Assembly: GCA_031761405.1 (NCBI GenBank) | Contig: JASEVX010000013.1 | Coordinates: 37,845,863-37,909,862, forward strand | DNA from: Serripes groenlandicus | Taxonomy: Eukaryota > Mollusca > Bivalvia > Cardiida > Cardiidae | DNA: 64,000 bases | Reading direction: 5' to 3' | In this document: positions 23,501-33,300 of the stretch, in pieces | How positions within the stretch are numbered: the first letter of the stretch is position 1 | Layout of the letters: the number at the start of each line of letters is the position of its first letter | Notes under the pieces: model-generated | The model's database searches: none | What the model was told of the DNA's origin: nothing | Seen by the model: the letters and a program-made list of their open reading frames with translations, nothing else | Program-made: the position numbers and the translations under genes

Positions 23501-24773
23501 GATCCAGTAGACAAACACCCTACAGCATGGATGTACAAGCTGATATATTTTTCTTACGAGTTAAAATAACGTTAAGGTTGGTTTACCCAGATCACAGCTC
23601 ACTTTTAGTTTTAATTTACAGATGCTCCAGATCGAGAAGCGCTTCCAGGCCAGACGGGAACACGCGAGTGAGTACTGTCACCGGCAAACGCCGCGTCAGA
23701 TGAGGAAGTGCGAGGCGGATGACATCAACCGGAATTTGAAATACATTGAAAAAAGAAACCTCTTGTATTGCGCCATTGAGAAAACAGGATCGACGTTTTG
23801 GGGACGCATTTTAAATGTGATTGCAAGCGTGAACAGTGTCTCAAATCAGCATGCCATCAAACCAGGAGTTGTCCAAAAAGTAAACACTGTACGGTTTAAA
23901 AACCTGGTAACTGCCAAATATAACGAACTTCATAACATATTCGACATTTCCAAAACAATTATGTTTGTCAGAGACCCATTGGCGAGATTGTTTTCTGGGT
24001 GGCTGGATAAGTTTTATTCTACAAATCCGTATTACTGGGGTCTTTATGGCAAAAGTATAATACGGTCAGAGAGGTCAAATGCCACCAAGTCAAGTCTCAC
24101 GTGCGGACATGACGTCACGTTCCCGGAATTCGTGAGTTTCGTTTCGAAGTATGTCCAGGAAGATAGATGTTTGGATACGCATTTTAATCCAAATTTTAAA
24201 CACTGTGCGCCGTGTCTCCTGTCGTACGATTACATCGGAAAGTACGAAACACTGAAAGAAGATACTTTATTTTTACTGCAGAAACTGAATGTTTCAGACG
24301 TAGTGAAATTCACAAATTTTGAAAATGACGCAATAAATGACGTCATAATTGATGGTGCGGGGTGGGTTTTTAAGAAAAAAAACGAGATCAAAAACTGTGT
24401 ACCATTTATATGTGGATTGTTCCGCGTGTGGAAACGACTTCAAAGTCGTGGTATCATAAGTAAACATTTAGAACTACCGTATACAACCAACAAAGAGGCG
24501 AATAACATCAATGTGAATGAATTTAAACGAGCTTTAACGGATGCTCATACGAAAAGTAATCCGACAGAAATCGAACAAAATAGAGAAGAAGCTTTGCTCG
24601 AAGCATTTACATTTTTACCACAGAAGATCAGAACACGCATGCTGTCAGTATTCGATCCAGACTTTGGGTTATTCGATTATGATCGTAACGCGAGCTTTCT
24701 GCGTAGTTCTACAACGACGAAAATAGTTCGGCAGTATACGGTTGAATGCCCTTACACATTTGAAGATCCCTGA
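20529..24773 (+). CDS. Carbohydrate sulfotransferase, HNK-1/CHST family
   Basis: Three coding exons: 20542-20629 (preceded by a short 5' UTR after an acceptor at 20528), 21647-21705 and 23622-24773. Phases agree (1, then 0), giving 432 residues. The protein starts with a short basic N-terminus and one membrane segment (residues 9-28), as in Golgi type II proteins. EKTGSTFW (102-109) is the 5'-phosphosulfate-binding loop and RDPLARLFSGW (166-176) the 3'-phosphate site; YDYIGKYETL (251-260) is a family signature. Such enzymes move sulfate from PAPS to sugars of chondroitin, dermatan or HNK-1-type glycans in the Golgi lumen. NAT, NVS and NAS are possible N-glycosylation sites. The acceptor specificity cannot be told. 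Exon 2 boundaries rest on phase matching, since the nearer AG at 21616 puts a stop in frame. All frames are open, so the gene is probably functional. Confidence 0.85.
20542..20629 (+). CDS. Sulfotransferase exon 1 (signal anchor)
   Basis: ATG after GGTTTAGTTCAAA; encodes MRKNQRLR followed by a hydrophobic anchor to ..KFLT. Ends ACAG before GTGAGT, phase 1. Confidence 0.75.
21109..21203 (+). repeat. Direct repeat around sulfotransferase exon 1, copy 2
   Basis: Near-identical to 20278-20372; see that entry. Confidence 0.8.
21310..21447 (-). mobile_element. SINE type III 3' part
   Basis: The minus strand ends CTAGGAAATGTGCC-like body through GTTTGTTTACACC to a GGCGCGAAACAACAATAAAA tail. Lies in intron 1 of the sulfotransferase. 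Confidence 0.65.
21647..21705 (+). CDS. Sulfotransferase exon 2 (stem)
   Basis: Acceptor TTTCAAAATCAG, then LEFVNNKSAPSVQHLDEEK, donor GTGAGT. Low-complexity polar stem between membrane anchor and catalytic domain. Confidence 0.6.
22145..22330 (+). repeat. Promoter-like dispersed repeat, diverged copy 3
   Basis: Contains CAGCCAATCAAATTGTCACC and a similar order to 4127-4345 and 12566-12780. In intron 2 of the sulfotransferase. Confidence 0.4.
22675..23300 (+). repeat. About 185-bp tandem units in sulfotransferase intron 2
   Basis: Two units (about 22675-22860 and 22865-23050) share GAAAGGCTACCAT, AAATCAAAAATCGTAAC, GAAGTTTCAGCTCTC and TGCATAGCAACGG-like ends. The segment with CCTTAGCAACGAAACT, CACCCTGAA and AAGTTTCATCGGAATC is also doubled (about 23035-23130 and 23180-23290). 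Confidence 0.75.
23622..24773 (+). CDS. Sulfotransferase exon 3 (catalytic domain)
   Basis: Acceptor TTTTAATTTACAG directly precedes ATGCTCCAG, and the exon carries both PAPS-binding motifs and the stop codon. Because it begins with an ATG in frame, it could be mistaken for a complete gene, but the exon 1 and 2 phases fit. Confidence 0.9.
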   Translation: MLQIEKRFQARREHASEYCHRQTPRQMRKCEADDINRNLKYIEKRNLLYCAIEKTGSTFWGRILNVIASVNSVSNQHAIKPGVVQKVNTVRFKNLVTAKYNELHNIFDISKTIMFVRDPLARLFSGWLDKFYSTNPYYWGLYGKSIIRSERSNATKSSLTCGHDVTFPEFVSFVSKYVQEDRCLDTHFNPNFKHCAPCLLSYDYIGKYETLKEDTLFLLQKLNVSDVVKFTNFENDAINDVIIDGAGWVFKKKNEIKNCVPFICGLFRVWKRLQSRGIISKHLELPYTTNKEANNINVNEFKRALTDAHTKSNPTEIEQNREEALLEAFTFLPQKIRTRMLSVFDPDFGLFDYDRNASFLRSSTTTKIVRQYTVECPYTFEDP

Positions 24774-24795
24774 GCGTATACACATTGATATATAT

Positions 24796-24990
24796 GAGCC
24801 GTTCCGCGAGAAAACTAACATTTATGACGTAATATATCGACCCAGATCAGCATAAGCTTGCCGTGCAGGCTAATCCGGCCAGACACTTTTCGCCTCCTGT
24901 GGATTCTCTGTTTCAGGAATCAGTTCTCTATACCTCTATCCCTCTGAGACGGAATGTGTCGGCCCGGATTAGCCTGCGCGGACTGCGTCG
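24796..24990. mobile_element. Fold-back element (GATCC family), copy 3, partial
   Basis: Starts GCCGTTCCGCGAGAAAACTA, contains ATCGACCCAGATCAGC and, in reverse orientation, GAGACGGAATGTGTCGGC. The right terminal repeat is missing. Confidence 0.65.
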
Positions 24991-25600
24991 GAGCAGTTCT
25001 GATTGCTCAGACATGTGATCAGAACTGTATGCTGCGCTGGAATCCTGGTATGTTTTTTTGCTGGCCTGCTTTTCATATTAAACAAAGTATAACTCATTTA
25101 CGTAATGCATTTATTATAAATCAAGCGATTGCTCGATAACATCGATAGCGCCAAAGGAACCCGACTATCGTATAGTACACACTATCGTGCAATATATTTT
25201 AATATGTATATAAGTGGAAACATATTGTTTTCTTTATTTGGGGAATTGTTATTTTATTTATATATTTACGGGTGTATATACATAGGTTTTTTTTTTCATA
25301 AACGTGTTGTCCTTCTTTTTTTAAAAATATTATTTATTTATAAGGGGATTATACCCCACGCCGGGAACCTGTGGATAGCGCTAAGTAAAATATGTACGAG
25401 TCCTCTGTTGTTGAACCCATGTTGTGATAACTACGGTGTAAAAGCGTTATTAAAACGTTCAATTTAGTCTTTGTTTGGGATATGTCTACATTTAAATATA
25501 TTGTTTATATCAAGTGTTTCAAACATATTATTTTGCAAACCCCCGCTTTGATCGACGTATTAAAAATGTAACCAACTCCCACATTCGGACACCTCTACAG
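24991..25600. other. No gene recognised
   Basis: AT-rich, with no clear AATAAA for the sulfotransferase close to its stop codon. The open frames here have no family features. Confidence 0.5.
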
Positions 25601-25606
25601 CACACA

Positions 25607-25890
25607 AGCCGAGTCCCGGTAGCTCAGTCGGTAGCGACGCGTGCTGTCAATCCAGGGGTTGTGAGTCTGAACCACAGCTCGGCTAACATTCTTTCCTACG
25701 TTTCACAAATGACACGGTGACAAGCGTTTTCGTCTCTCATCAATGGGCTAACAGTCTATGTGGAAAAGCATTCATTTGCTATGTGAAGTCTGTTATGTGG
25801 AAGTACTGGTGTGAGAAAGTATGGAAATGCATGGCTAAGTGAACGGGCCGTGATGATATGGCTGATTTTTTTTTAAACGGCGTTAAACCC
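25607..25890 (+). mobile_element. SINE type I, near full length
   Basis: Box A GTAGCTCAGTCGGTAGCG, box B region GGGGTTGTGAGTCTGAACC, tail ACGGCGTTAAACCC. Its 3' end runs straight into a CCCTTTCCC-type MITE. Confidence 0.85.
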
Positions 25891-26038
25891 TTTCCCTCAT
25901 ACGACAATTGCAGCAGACGACTTTGAACATATTTTGTCAAAAAATAGAAAATCTCTATAACTGAATGTATAACCATTTTTACAGTTTTCAAAGTCGTCTG
26001 CTGCAGGTTTGTTGAATGAGTGAAAATAGTAGGGCTAT
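25887..26038. mobile_element. CCCTTTCCC-type MITE, short copy
   Basis: AACCCTTTCCCTCATACGAC..GCAGCAGACGACTTTGAA pairs with TTTTCAAAGTCGTCTGCTGC near 25985. It sits in the TTAAACCC of the SINE tail, consistent with insertion at TTAA. Confidence 0.65.
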
Positions 26039-26095
26039 AATGCTGTTCCGTTGGCAGAAGTAACATTCATATGTTTGGGATGCACTAGGTAGGCC

Positions 26096-26718
26096 ATGAC
26101 ATGTGCTTTGAATAAGGGAACTCTATGTGTGCTTTGAATAAGGGAACTCTATATGTGCTTTGAACAAGGGAACTATATATGTGCTTTGAATAAGGGAACT
26201 ATATATGTGCTTTGAATAAGGGAACGCTATATGTGCTTTGAATAAGGAACTCTGTGTGCTTTGAATAAGGGAACTCTATATATGCTTGAATAAGGGAACT
26301 ATATATGTGCTTTGAATAAGGGAACTCTATGTGCTATGAACAATGGAACTCTTTATGTGCTTTGAATAAAGGGACTCTATCTGTGCTTTGAATAAGGGAA
26401 CTCTATGTGTGCTTTAAATAAGGGAACTCTATCTTTACTTTGAACAAGGGAACTGTATATGTGCTTTGAACAAGGGAACTCTATCTGTTCTTTGAATAAG
26501 GGAACTATATCCGTACTTTGAATAAGCGAACTCTATATGTGCTTTTAATAAGGGAACTATGTCTGTCCTTTGAATAAGGGAACTCTATCTGTACTTTGAA
26601 TAAGGGAACTCCATCTGTACTTTAAATAAGGGAACTCTATATGTGCTTTGAATAAGGGAACTATATCTGTCCTTTGAATAAGGGAACTCTATCTGTCCTT
26701 TGAATAAGGGAACTATCA
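26096..26718 (+). repeat. About 25-bp minisatellite, about 25 units
   Basis: Consensus TGTGCTTTGAATAAGGGAAC followed by TCTATA. Units vary by small indels (TCTATATG / TATATATG / TATATCTG) and substitutions. No conserved spacer structure, so not CRISPR. Confidence 0.95.
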
Positions 26719-26819
26719 TGACCGCCGCGACTTGGGATCGATCCCTGACGTCATGAAAGCACAGCTCATAGCTTAACCCGGCGAAAACGTCCGTATCCGA
26801 ATATTGAAAAATCACGTTA

Positions 26820-26990
26820 AACCCTTTCCCACATAAACGTATCTGCAACAGACGATTTTAAAAATATATAAGCACAACTATTGAATACCTTTATCACTTG
26901 AAGTAAAACTATTGAAGATTAGAGCATTTTGTCTCATTGTTTCACAATGTTTTCAAACGTCGTCTGCTGCATAGGCATCAGAAAGTGTCT
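26820..26990. mobile_element. CCCTTTCCC-type MITE
   Basis: AAACCCTTTCCCACATAAAC, CAACAGACGATTTT at left; CACAATGTTTTCAAACGTCG, TCTGCTGCATAGGCATCAGA at right. Confidence 0.6.
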
Positions 26991-27189
26991 GTAAAATGTA
27001 TTATGGTGGGTTTATATTAAGCTTTCAAAAGCGCCGACGAATAATATTTACACTAAAAAATTACATGATCCGCAAATCAGAGAAAATCTGTTTTAAAACA
27101 CAATTCAACATGATAGGGGTTAACATGAAAAAACAAGCTACTGTTAAAAACTTATGTCTTTATATATATTATTATATTCTTATGATAGA

Positions 27190-27288
27190 TTTGCAAAATA
27201 TTGATGTAAGGTATGAGAGAGGATGGCCACGACCTCTCCATGCCTATGGACGTGGCAAATAAAGTTGGAAAAAAAAAAAAAAAATCAT
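27190..27288 (+). mobile_element. Probable 3' end of a retrotransposon or retrocopy
   Basis: ACGTGGCAAATAAAGTTGG is followed by 16 A residues; AATAAA lies about 10 bases before the A-run. The sequence before it has no recognised reverse-transcriptase frame, so only the 3' end is present. Confidence 0.45.
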
Positions 27289-27749
27289 ATTTTCTCCGTT
27301 AATTCTGTTTATTATTATCTTTAGTTCCGCCACATGTATATTTGTAAATGTATATATGTAACTGGCAACAACAATATGTTTATATGCCAGTAAACGATTA
27401 TAAACTTGAAAAAAATATATATCAGAAAACGTCTGTATGGCGGAAAGGGTAAATCCTAAAGACTAGATGGACCAATTCTTCCCTTATGGAATAACAAAGT
27501 GTTGAGTCTAGGATTGGCAAACACTTGGTATAGAAACGAAATGTATTATTTAAAAGAAAAGAAAGAGAGATACGATGATTTGCAAACGCCATTATAATGA
27601 TTGGACAACTTGACACGACATCTCATACCTTGCGGATTTGATGAAAACAAGTAAAGACCCAGATTAGTTTGTCCTGATGCAGGGGGCACATAGATACTCG
27701 GAGTTGATAGAGTTGATCTAATTGTGAACTGAAAAAAAGGTTTTGGATT

Positions 27750-28145
27750 TTATCACATGACAATGCTTGCATCCGATATAACATACCGATAACGTATTTC
27801 TTTATATATCACACGTGTGATATAACATGACCGAATCACTATTTTTGTATTCATCCGCAAATGTTTACGAAATGGCTGAGAACGTGTATCCAATAAACAA
27901 AAAGGTCACGATAGACGAGGTCATAATGATATTTCTGTGTGTGATTAGTAACCAGTTTATTAAATATTACATGTTGGGACTATTTTCTGACAGTGACAAA
28001 ACGAATTTCTTATTGAGTTTCGTCATGTGATAAATTGAATCTGATATTTGTTGTCATTTCATAAAGTTTTATTAAACACATCCAAGAAATTTGTTATTAA
28101 ACTCGCCAAAGGCTCGCTTAATAACAAATTTCTTTAACTCATGTA
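27750..28145 (+). repeat. Dispersed repeat with terminal hairpin, copy 2
   Basis: Closely matches 3455-3895, including TTACATGTTGGGACTATTTT and the AAGAAATTTGTTATTAAACT hairpin at 28084-28140. Confidence 0.6.
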
Positions 28146-28298
28146 TGCCTGACCGACCCATTTATGTATGCTATGGGCAGGTTACTCTGGATTATATGCC
28201 ATCTAGTCATCTTGATTTACATGCCCCTATAATTACATTATCGAGGCGTACACTTATAGTGACGGCGTTATTCAGATATTTAGGAGCAATTTAATCAA

Positions 28299-28546
28299 GG
28301 GGTTGTGAGTTCAAAGCCAAGCTCGGATAACATTCTTTCCAACGTTTGACAAAGGTGAATGTGACAATCGACATACGATTTCCGTCAAGAGTACAATAGT
28401 ATATTGGGAATAGTAGCCAGTTGCTTGTCCACAGACTCGAGTGTAGTATACTGGTGTGAGACAGCCAGGAAACACATGGATGAGTGAACTGGCCGCCCTG
28501 ATATGACTGGACATTTGTTCACTCCGGCGTTGAACACAAATCAACT
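28299..28546 (+). mobile_element. SINE type I, 5' truncated
   Basis: Starts at GGGGTTGTGAGTTCAAAGCC (box B), keeps ACATTCTTTCCAACGTTTGA, and ends with GCGTTGAACACAAATCAA. Confidence 0.7.
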
Positions 28547-28786
28547 AGTCTCGAAAAAAAATTCCATTTACCCTTTCAAATTTAAATGTATAAAAACAAA
28601 ATTGAACTGGTCAATCACTGAATTTGGAAGAGTCAATAACCAATTCTAGGAATATCAAGACAAATATTTTGAGTCAAACAGCCAACAGTGAAAAGCCTGA
28701 TGAGACGGTGCGAATGCGCTGGCTAGCTAATCTGGATCTACACTGTTGTTATATATTTCACGTAACCGATTCCAACAGTCAAACGG

Positions 28787-28955
28787 TTAACAAGTGGTGT
28801 CTTTGAGACTTGGCACAACTTCCAGCCAATAGTTAGCTTCTTTCGCCAGAAAATATGACGTAGTACTCATGGTCTGGTCCAAAACGATGGCATCTTGTGA
28901 CGTCATCTCAAATGGCGGCCATGTTGGAAGGGATCCGCCCAAACCGTTGGGATTT
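28787..28955 (-). pseudogene. Esterase C-terminal exon
   Basis: Acceptor CCTTTCTTGCACAG on the minus strand. The first base completes a Gly codon begun in the previous exon (phase 2). Reads NPNGLGGSLPTWPPFEM and ends at TAA 28789-28787. Frame fully open. Confidence 0.75.
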
Positions 28956-29150
28956 CTGTGCAAGAAAGGATAACAGAGGTTAGCATAGAAATAAATTGTC
29001 TTCAGTTACCTGTCCCTACAATTTCATTATGAGGTCATGCATATATGAATATTAGATCCGCCCTTTGGACAACACATTTATGGACCAAACCCGGCAAACA
29101 TTTCTAAATTAGATTGCTTCATTATTTATATTTTTATTTCAAACATCAAA

Positions 29151-29385
29151 TGTGCCGTTCCACGAGAAAACCAACGTTATTGCCTCTGCGGACCGCGCAG
29201 GCTTATCCGGGCCGACACATTCCGTCTCAGGGGGATAGAAGTATAGATTAATGATTCCTGAAACAGAAAATCCGAAGAGGCTAAAAGTGTCTGTCCGGGT
29301 TAGCTCGCGCGGCATGCTTAGGCTGATCTTGGTCGATACTTTACGCAGAGTCCCCATGTTGGTTTTCTCGCAGGACGGCTCAAAT
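29151..29385. mobile_element. Fold-back element (GATCC family), copy 4
   Basis: Ends GTGCCGTTCCACGAGAAAAC and its inverse GTTTTCTCGCAGGACGGCTC; interior CGACACATTCCGTCTCAGGG. Lies in the large esterase intron. Confidence 0.75.
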
Positions 29386-29516
29386 TGTATTGGTCCTCTA
29401 TATAGTTTACGAACATCAAGTTCATATTTACTAGGTACTGATACCTTTTCCAAAGAAACGCTTTGATGTAACTTCAAAGTTGTTGAAACGGCGTATAACA
29501 CCATACAAATAAATAG

Positions 29517-29697
29517 AGAATAACTAACTGCATGTTTTTGATATAGAATTTATGTCACAAGGGAAAAAAGGGGTAATTTGGTTAAAATCACGAAACCGTA
29601 GGTTGAGTGATTTTACACCAAATTACCCCTTTGTTCCCGAGTGACATAAATTCGATAGGAAAAACATGCAGTTAGTTATTCTATTTATTATATATCT
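29517..29697. repeat. Long palindrome in esterase intron
   Basis: Left AGAATAACTAACTGCATGTT...GGGGTAATTTGG and right CCAAATTACCCC...AACATGCAGTTAGTTATTCT, arms of about 80 bp with a short unpaired centre near GAAACCGTAGGTTGA. Confidence 0.85.
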
Positions 29698-29794
29698 GGA
29701 ATAAATCTCCCCTTTGTTTTAAAGAAACATATAAAAAAAAAATGACTTGGCCTTAGGCGTATGAATGTTACGTAACCAAATACTGCTGCTTCTA

Positions 29795-29846
29795 TTTGGC
29801 GCCAAATGACTAGCGTTATGACGTCAAAACCGCTGACGTGACGTCA
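29795..29846. promoter_or_regulatory. E2F-like palindrome and two perfect CRE words
   Basis: TTTGGCGCCAAA at 29795-29806, TGACGTCA at 29819-29826 and again at 29839-29846. This cluster follows the palindrome at 29517-29697. The words are exact; regulatory function is inference, as no gene start is seen nearby. Confidence 0.35.
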
Positions 29847-29950
29847 TTTTCCTAGTATTCGGTCTCAGTTTTTTTTAAATTCCTAGTATTAAACCCACTT
29901 TAAATTCCAAAGATGTTCCAAATCTAAAAAAAGTAGTTCCGGCAAAAATG

Positions 29951-29972
29951 ATATCATCACTAGTGATGATAT
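29951..29972. repeat. 22-bp perfect palindrome
   Basis: ATATCATCAC followed directly by its reverse complement with central CTAG, then an A-run. Confidence 0.9.
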
Positions 29973-30390
29973 AAAAAAAAAAAAAAAGTGTTATCGTCAC
30001 AGTGTGAGTTATCATTTTTTTAAAAATTGATATTGATTTTATGTCACTTAAATTTCAATGCAAAATTTGGATAGGTATGTAATAAACTCCAATATATATC
30101 TACGTGAACAATATACCATTACGTACTTCTGTGGTATACATTTGACACTTTAGCAAAGCAAGTCAGCAGTATCCGATCTTAAATTACTGTTGGGGAAATG
30201 ATAAATGACTGAAAACGAGTAATAACTCCATTTTCAAGTATGTTTCAAACTCTAAAAAACTATACGTCCAATATCCGAATAACATTGCTCTCTTGAGCAT
30301 GTCAAAGCAGACGGCTTCAGTTTATTCAATAACAGAGACAAAGTATAAGCATTACATATTTCAAACAAGAACATGATTATAACCAAAGCT

Positions 30391-31500
30391 TAATATATCT
30401 ATAGGTGCTACCTATTTACGAAAAAAACCGCAAGATAATTATAAATAAAAATTAAAGAGCATAAAAAAGGATTTATAAGTAATTAACTAGACAAAAATAA
30501 TGTTAATGTCATGTGTCTTGCATTATCAAAACATATTTGCAATTCGTATTGCTGTCGTCTATTATTACGAACAGAAAATAATAAAGTAAAGACTTTCAGA
30601 AAATCAAGGGATACATTTATAATGAACGAGGTTAAAACATGAGGGCCAAGATGATCTTTAATCGATCACCTGCATTATGGTAAAGAAGCAAATAGATAAG
30701 CCCTTTTCTGATGCCACCTGGCGACTGCCTTTTTCAAGCAGTCAATATGACTGGAACAAATTATGTAAGGGGTCACATTTCTGCTAAACCCTTTCCCTAT
30801 TAGAGACGGTTTCTGAGGCCTTATAATGCAACGATTTAGGAAAAGATTGTCGCAACAAGAACAATTGCTCCTTATGAGAAAGTTATCCTTTTGCCACAAT
30901 GTTTGATAACTAATTATACTTTGAATGATTGAGTCAATAGCTCATGTATAGGCATTTGGGGTCTTTCATGTTGATACCACTTTTTTGCGGGAAACGACGT
31001 CGCTCCATTGACGTTACGCCAAGATGAAGTGTAACGGAAATGACGTCACGTCCTTCTTTGGCTACGATACAGTCAAAATTTAGTTTCGGGTGCCTATGCT
31101 AATGCTGTCGTTTTTTTGACGAACGGGAAAACATATTTCTTATAGATTTCCATTTATTTTTAACTTTTCGTACAAATGTTAATTCCAGCACTTTAATGAT
31201 CTTAAATATCGATTTTAAAAAAAATTATTAAAAAGACGACAATAATTTTCAATCCGTGTTTTTCTGCTCATTTTATACATACCCAAAATGCCGATTTTAA
31301 AAAAAATGATTAAAAAGCAGACAATAATTATCAATCTGTGTTTTACGTCTGCTTTTTATACATATCCAAAATGGTGGCCCCCATGGATTTTTCCAGTTTC
31401 ATTTCAGAAAGCTTCATGGGTTATTGAAAAAAAAAAAAAATATCTCACGCCCGTTACCTATAAGCGAAAAAAACCATTTATGTTTTTTTTTCGTATAAAG
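30391..31500 (+). mobile_element. 1.1-kb non-coding element, copy 1
   Basis: Colinear with 36161-37252, from TAATATATCTATAGGTGC to the AAGCGAAAAAAACC / TTTTTTTTCGTAT end. It contains an embedded CCCTTTCCC-type MITE part (30783-30905), a CRE word TGACGTCA (31041-31048) and A-runs. No coding frame; non-autonomous. Confidence 0.7.
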
Positions 31501-31608
31501 CTAAAAACATCCATCGCCAAATGGAGAGCACATTCAGCGGTTGTTTGTTTAATACACGATACATTATTGAACCAAATAAAGAACCAATATTAAGGAGTGT
31601 CATGATAT

Positions 31609-31839
31609 TGATTGATTGATTGATTGGAGTTTAACGCCGTTTTTAACAATTTCTATCACGGCGGCCAGTTCACCTACTCATGCATTTTCTGGTTTTCTCA
31701 CACCAGTACTCCACTCAACAATCTTCCCAAGTAACTGGCTGCTTTTCCACATAGACTTAGACCATTGGTGGAAGACGAATGACGCATGTTGCATTGACTT
31801 TTGTCAATCCTCGGAAAGAAAGCTGGATTGACAGCCCGC
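31609..31839 (-). mobile_element. SINE type I, 5' truncated, with target duplication
   Basis: Tail to head on the plus strand, ending inside the head at GATTGACAGCCCGC. Flanked by GAGTGTCATGATAT (31595-31608) and GAGTGTCACGATAT (31840-31853), a 14-bp duplication with one difference. Confidence 0.85.
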
Positions 31840-31879
31840 GAGTGTCACGATATACTTAACATGTTAAATAAAAAAAAAA

Positions 31880-32078
31880 AGCAGACGATTGTGAAATTGG
31901 CCGATCAAGTAAATGTTTAAAGCTACATTCCATTTTCGTGAAAATATCAAAATCATTTCAAAGAGGACTTGTAAAACTAGTCGTGAGCAATTTCGCCGTT
32001 CGCCACACTGATTTTTTCAGAAGTCGTCTGCTGCAGATGCTTCAGAATGCGTCTGCATGTGGGGTGGGAAAGGGTTAA
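31880..32078. mobile_element. CCCTTTCCC-type MITE
   Basis: GCAGACGATTGTGAAATTGG at left; AGAAGTCGTCTGCTGCAGAT and GTGGGAAAGGGTTAA at right. Just past esterase piece 2. Confidence 0.6.
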
Positions 32079-32131
32079 GCAAAACGATCGCTACAAAGGC
32101 GTATGCAGTAAAAAAGATAACACATACATAC

Positions 32132-32895
32132 CCTGACTTGGCAAAGTTAGTCTAGTATGCCATCATAGCCTGTGTAAGTCTAAATTCCCAGATGGTCGGG
32201 GAAAACAGATAAAAGTATCCATATATAAACAAAATCTCGTCAAAATGCATCGCTCCCGGTATCCAAGATGGCCGTGGCAAGACTGTAACTCTGTCCGTCT
32301 TGGCTTTGAAATAATACATGAAGTTTGAACTATTCCCAGAACCTTCTCTATGAAGACGACTGTACTGTATGGCAGGAATCGAAAACGACAAATCTGTGAC
32401 TAGTTTTACAAAATTCTCTCTCAGTACTTCCGGTTGATCGTTCAGTTTTCCGTATTCGGACACCGTAACCATGGTAATTAAAGGCGAATTATCCGAATAA
32501 AGGAACCAGTCTAAAACGAATGAAGTCAAATTGTTGAACACTTCCGGTGATGGTTGAAACTGTTCCGGGACACCGACTCCGGGAATTTCCGGTAAATATA
32601 AAGCGCCGTCATGACTGTTATACCCGGTCAATATGTCGAGAGATTGTAAAAAATCCACTTCCGGTGACGTACTTCCGTCGGCCATGTTGAAGAGAAGTTT
32701 CGGGTGTACTTTGATAAAATTGTTGTCAAATACAGCCAGAAACAGCTGATCAAGTGGTGTATCCTGGTTCTCCATAATTTTCCTTTGATGATCGAGAAGT
32801 AAAGCAGCGTCTATGCCTTTCAGACACGTTACGATAGAAGCAGCGTTACCTTGCGAACAATTAGCCACTGCTGCGAGATCTCGCATCGTATTCAC
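32132..32895 (-). pseudogene. Esterase C-terminal half, with in-frame TAG
   Basis: Open from 32895 to the TAG at 32154-32152. Beyond the stop, TNFAKSG continues in frame to a donor (GG before GTATGT at 32131). The codon at the stop should be Trp in this family (MMAYW-TNF), so TGG to TAG is the simplest change. Confidence 0.75.
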
Positions 32896-33191
32896 CGGTT
32901 CTCAATTATGGAGGGCGAAACCGGATCCGGAATCTGAATACACGAAGCTCCGAACTTCCTGGCATATAACGGCGCTGGCAGCTGACCAAACGGTTCTGGT
33001 TTTAGAAATCGTCGGTCGCCGACAGGTGCTTTAGCATATGGTATTCCCAAATACGTTTGCACGACAAGCTCATATCCGCCGACGTTAAAAACCTCAACAT
33101 TTCCTTGCAATTGGCCTAACGTTGTATTAATATTTCCAGACGCCTGTCCTTGAGCAAACGGTAACAAAAAAACGACGAACACAGTGTACAC
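32896..33191 (-). pseudogene. Esterase N-terminal segment
   Basis: Encodes a hydrophobic leader (TVFVVFLLPFAQGQA) then the N-terminal esterase fold to SPSIIENR. It stops at TGA 32894-32892, where the sequence CCGGTGAATAC could also be read as an exon end with a GTGAAT donor. No ATG at the start. Confidence 0.7.
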
Positions 33192-33196
33192 AAGTC

Positions 33197-33300
33197 AACT
33201 GTTATAAAAATAACTCAGTTCATTGAAGCACTAGATACACAAACGTATTGTGTATACAATGTATATGCCTCATTGAACTGAGTGTGTTTTTATAACAGTT
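33197..33300. mobile_element. Palindromic MITE at the esterase 5' end
   Basis: AACTGTTATAAAAATAACTC and ACTGAGTGTGTTTTTATAAC form inverted ends, with TCAGTTCATTGA and its inverse inside. It ends about 6 bases from the first esterase codon. Confidence 0.75.

Larger units (their letters stand above)
28787..33191 (-). pseudogene. Carboxylesterase (type B) with three lesions
   Basis: Pieces in gene order on the minus strand: 33191-32896, 32895-32132, 28955-28787. Piece 1 encodes a signal-peptide-like start, then TTLGQLQG, TYLGIPYAKAPVGDRRF and FGASCIQIP, the classic esterase N-terminus. Piece 2 begins at the level of AAVANC.. and has GYNSHDGALYL (acid region), GAMHFDEILFIYG (catalytic His region) and LTQAMMAY. 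Piece 3 completes the C-terminus (NPNGLGG..TWPPFEM...YWLEVVPSL, TAA). Family members hydrolyse esters and are secreted or membrane-linked. Lesions: about 170 residues with the nucleophile-elbow Ser and oxyanion loop are absent at 32895/32896, where the frame also shifts; TAG replaces the conserved Trp after MMAY, with TNFAKSG continuing in frame; the first codon is GTG with an in-frame TGA two codons upstream. The phase-2 junction between pieces 2 and 3 is intact. An assembly deletion could explain the missing centre. Confidence 0.75.

Noticed and set aside
23622..24773. Sulfotransferase as a single-exon gene starting at ATG 23622
   Set aside because: The ATG directly follows a strong acceptor, and two upstream exons with matching phases supply the membrane anchor expected for the family.
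26096..26718. CRISPR-like array
   Set aside because: Units are contiguous with no unique spacers, and the DNA is from an animal.
28885..28940. CRE (TGACGTCA) and YY1-like (AAATGGCGGC) words suggesting a promoter
   Set aside because: They lie inside the esterase C-terminal exon on the minus strand, whose frame explains the sequence.
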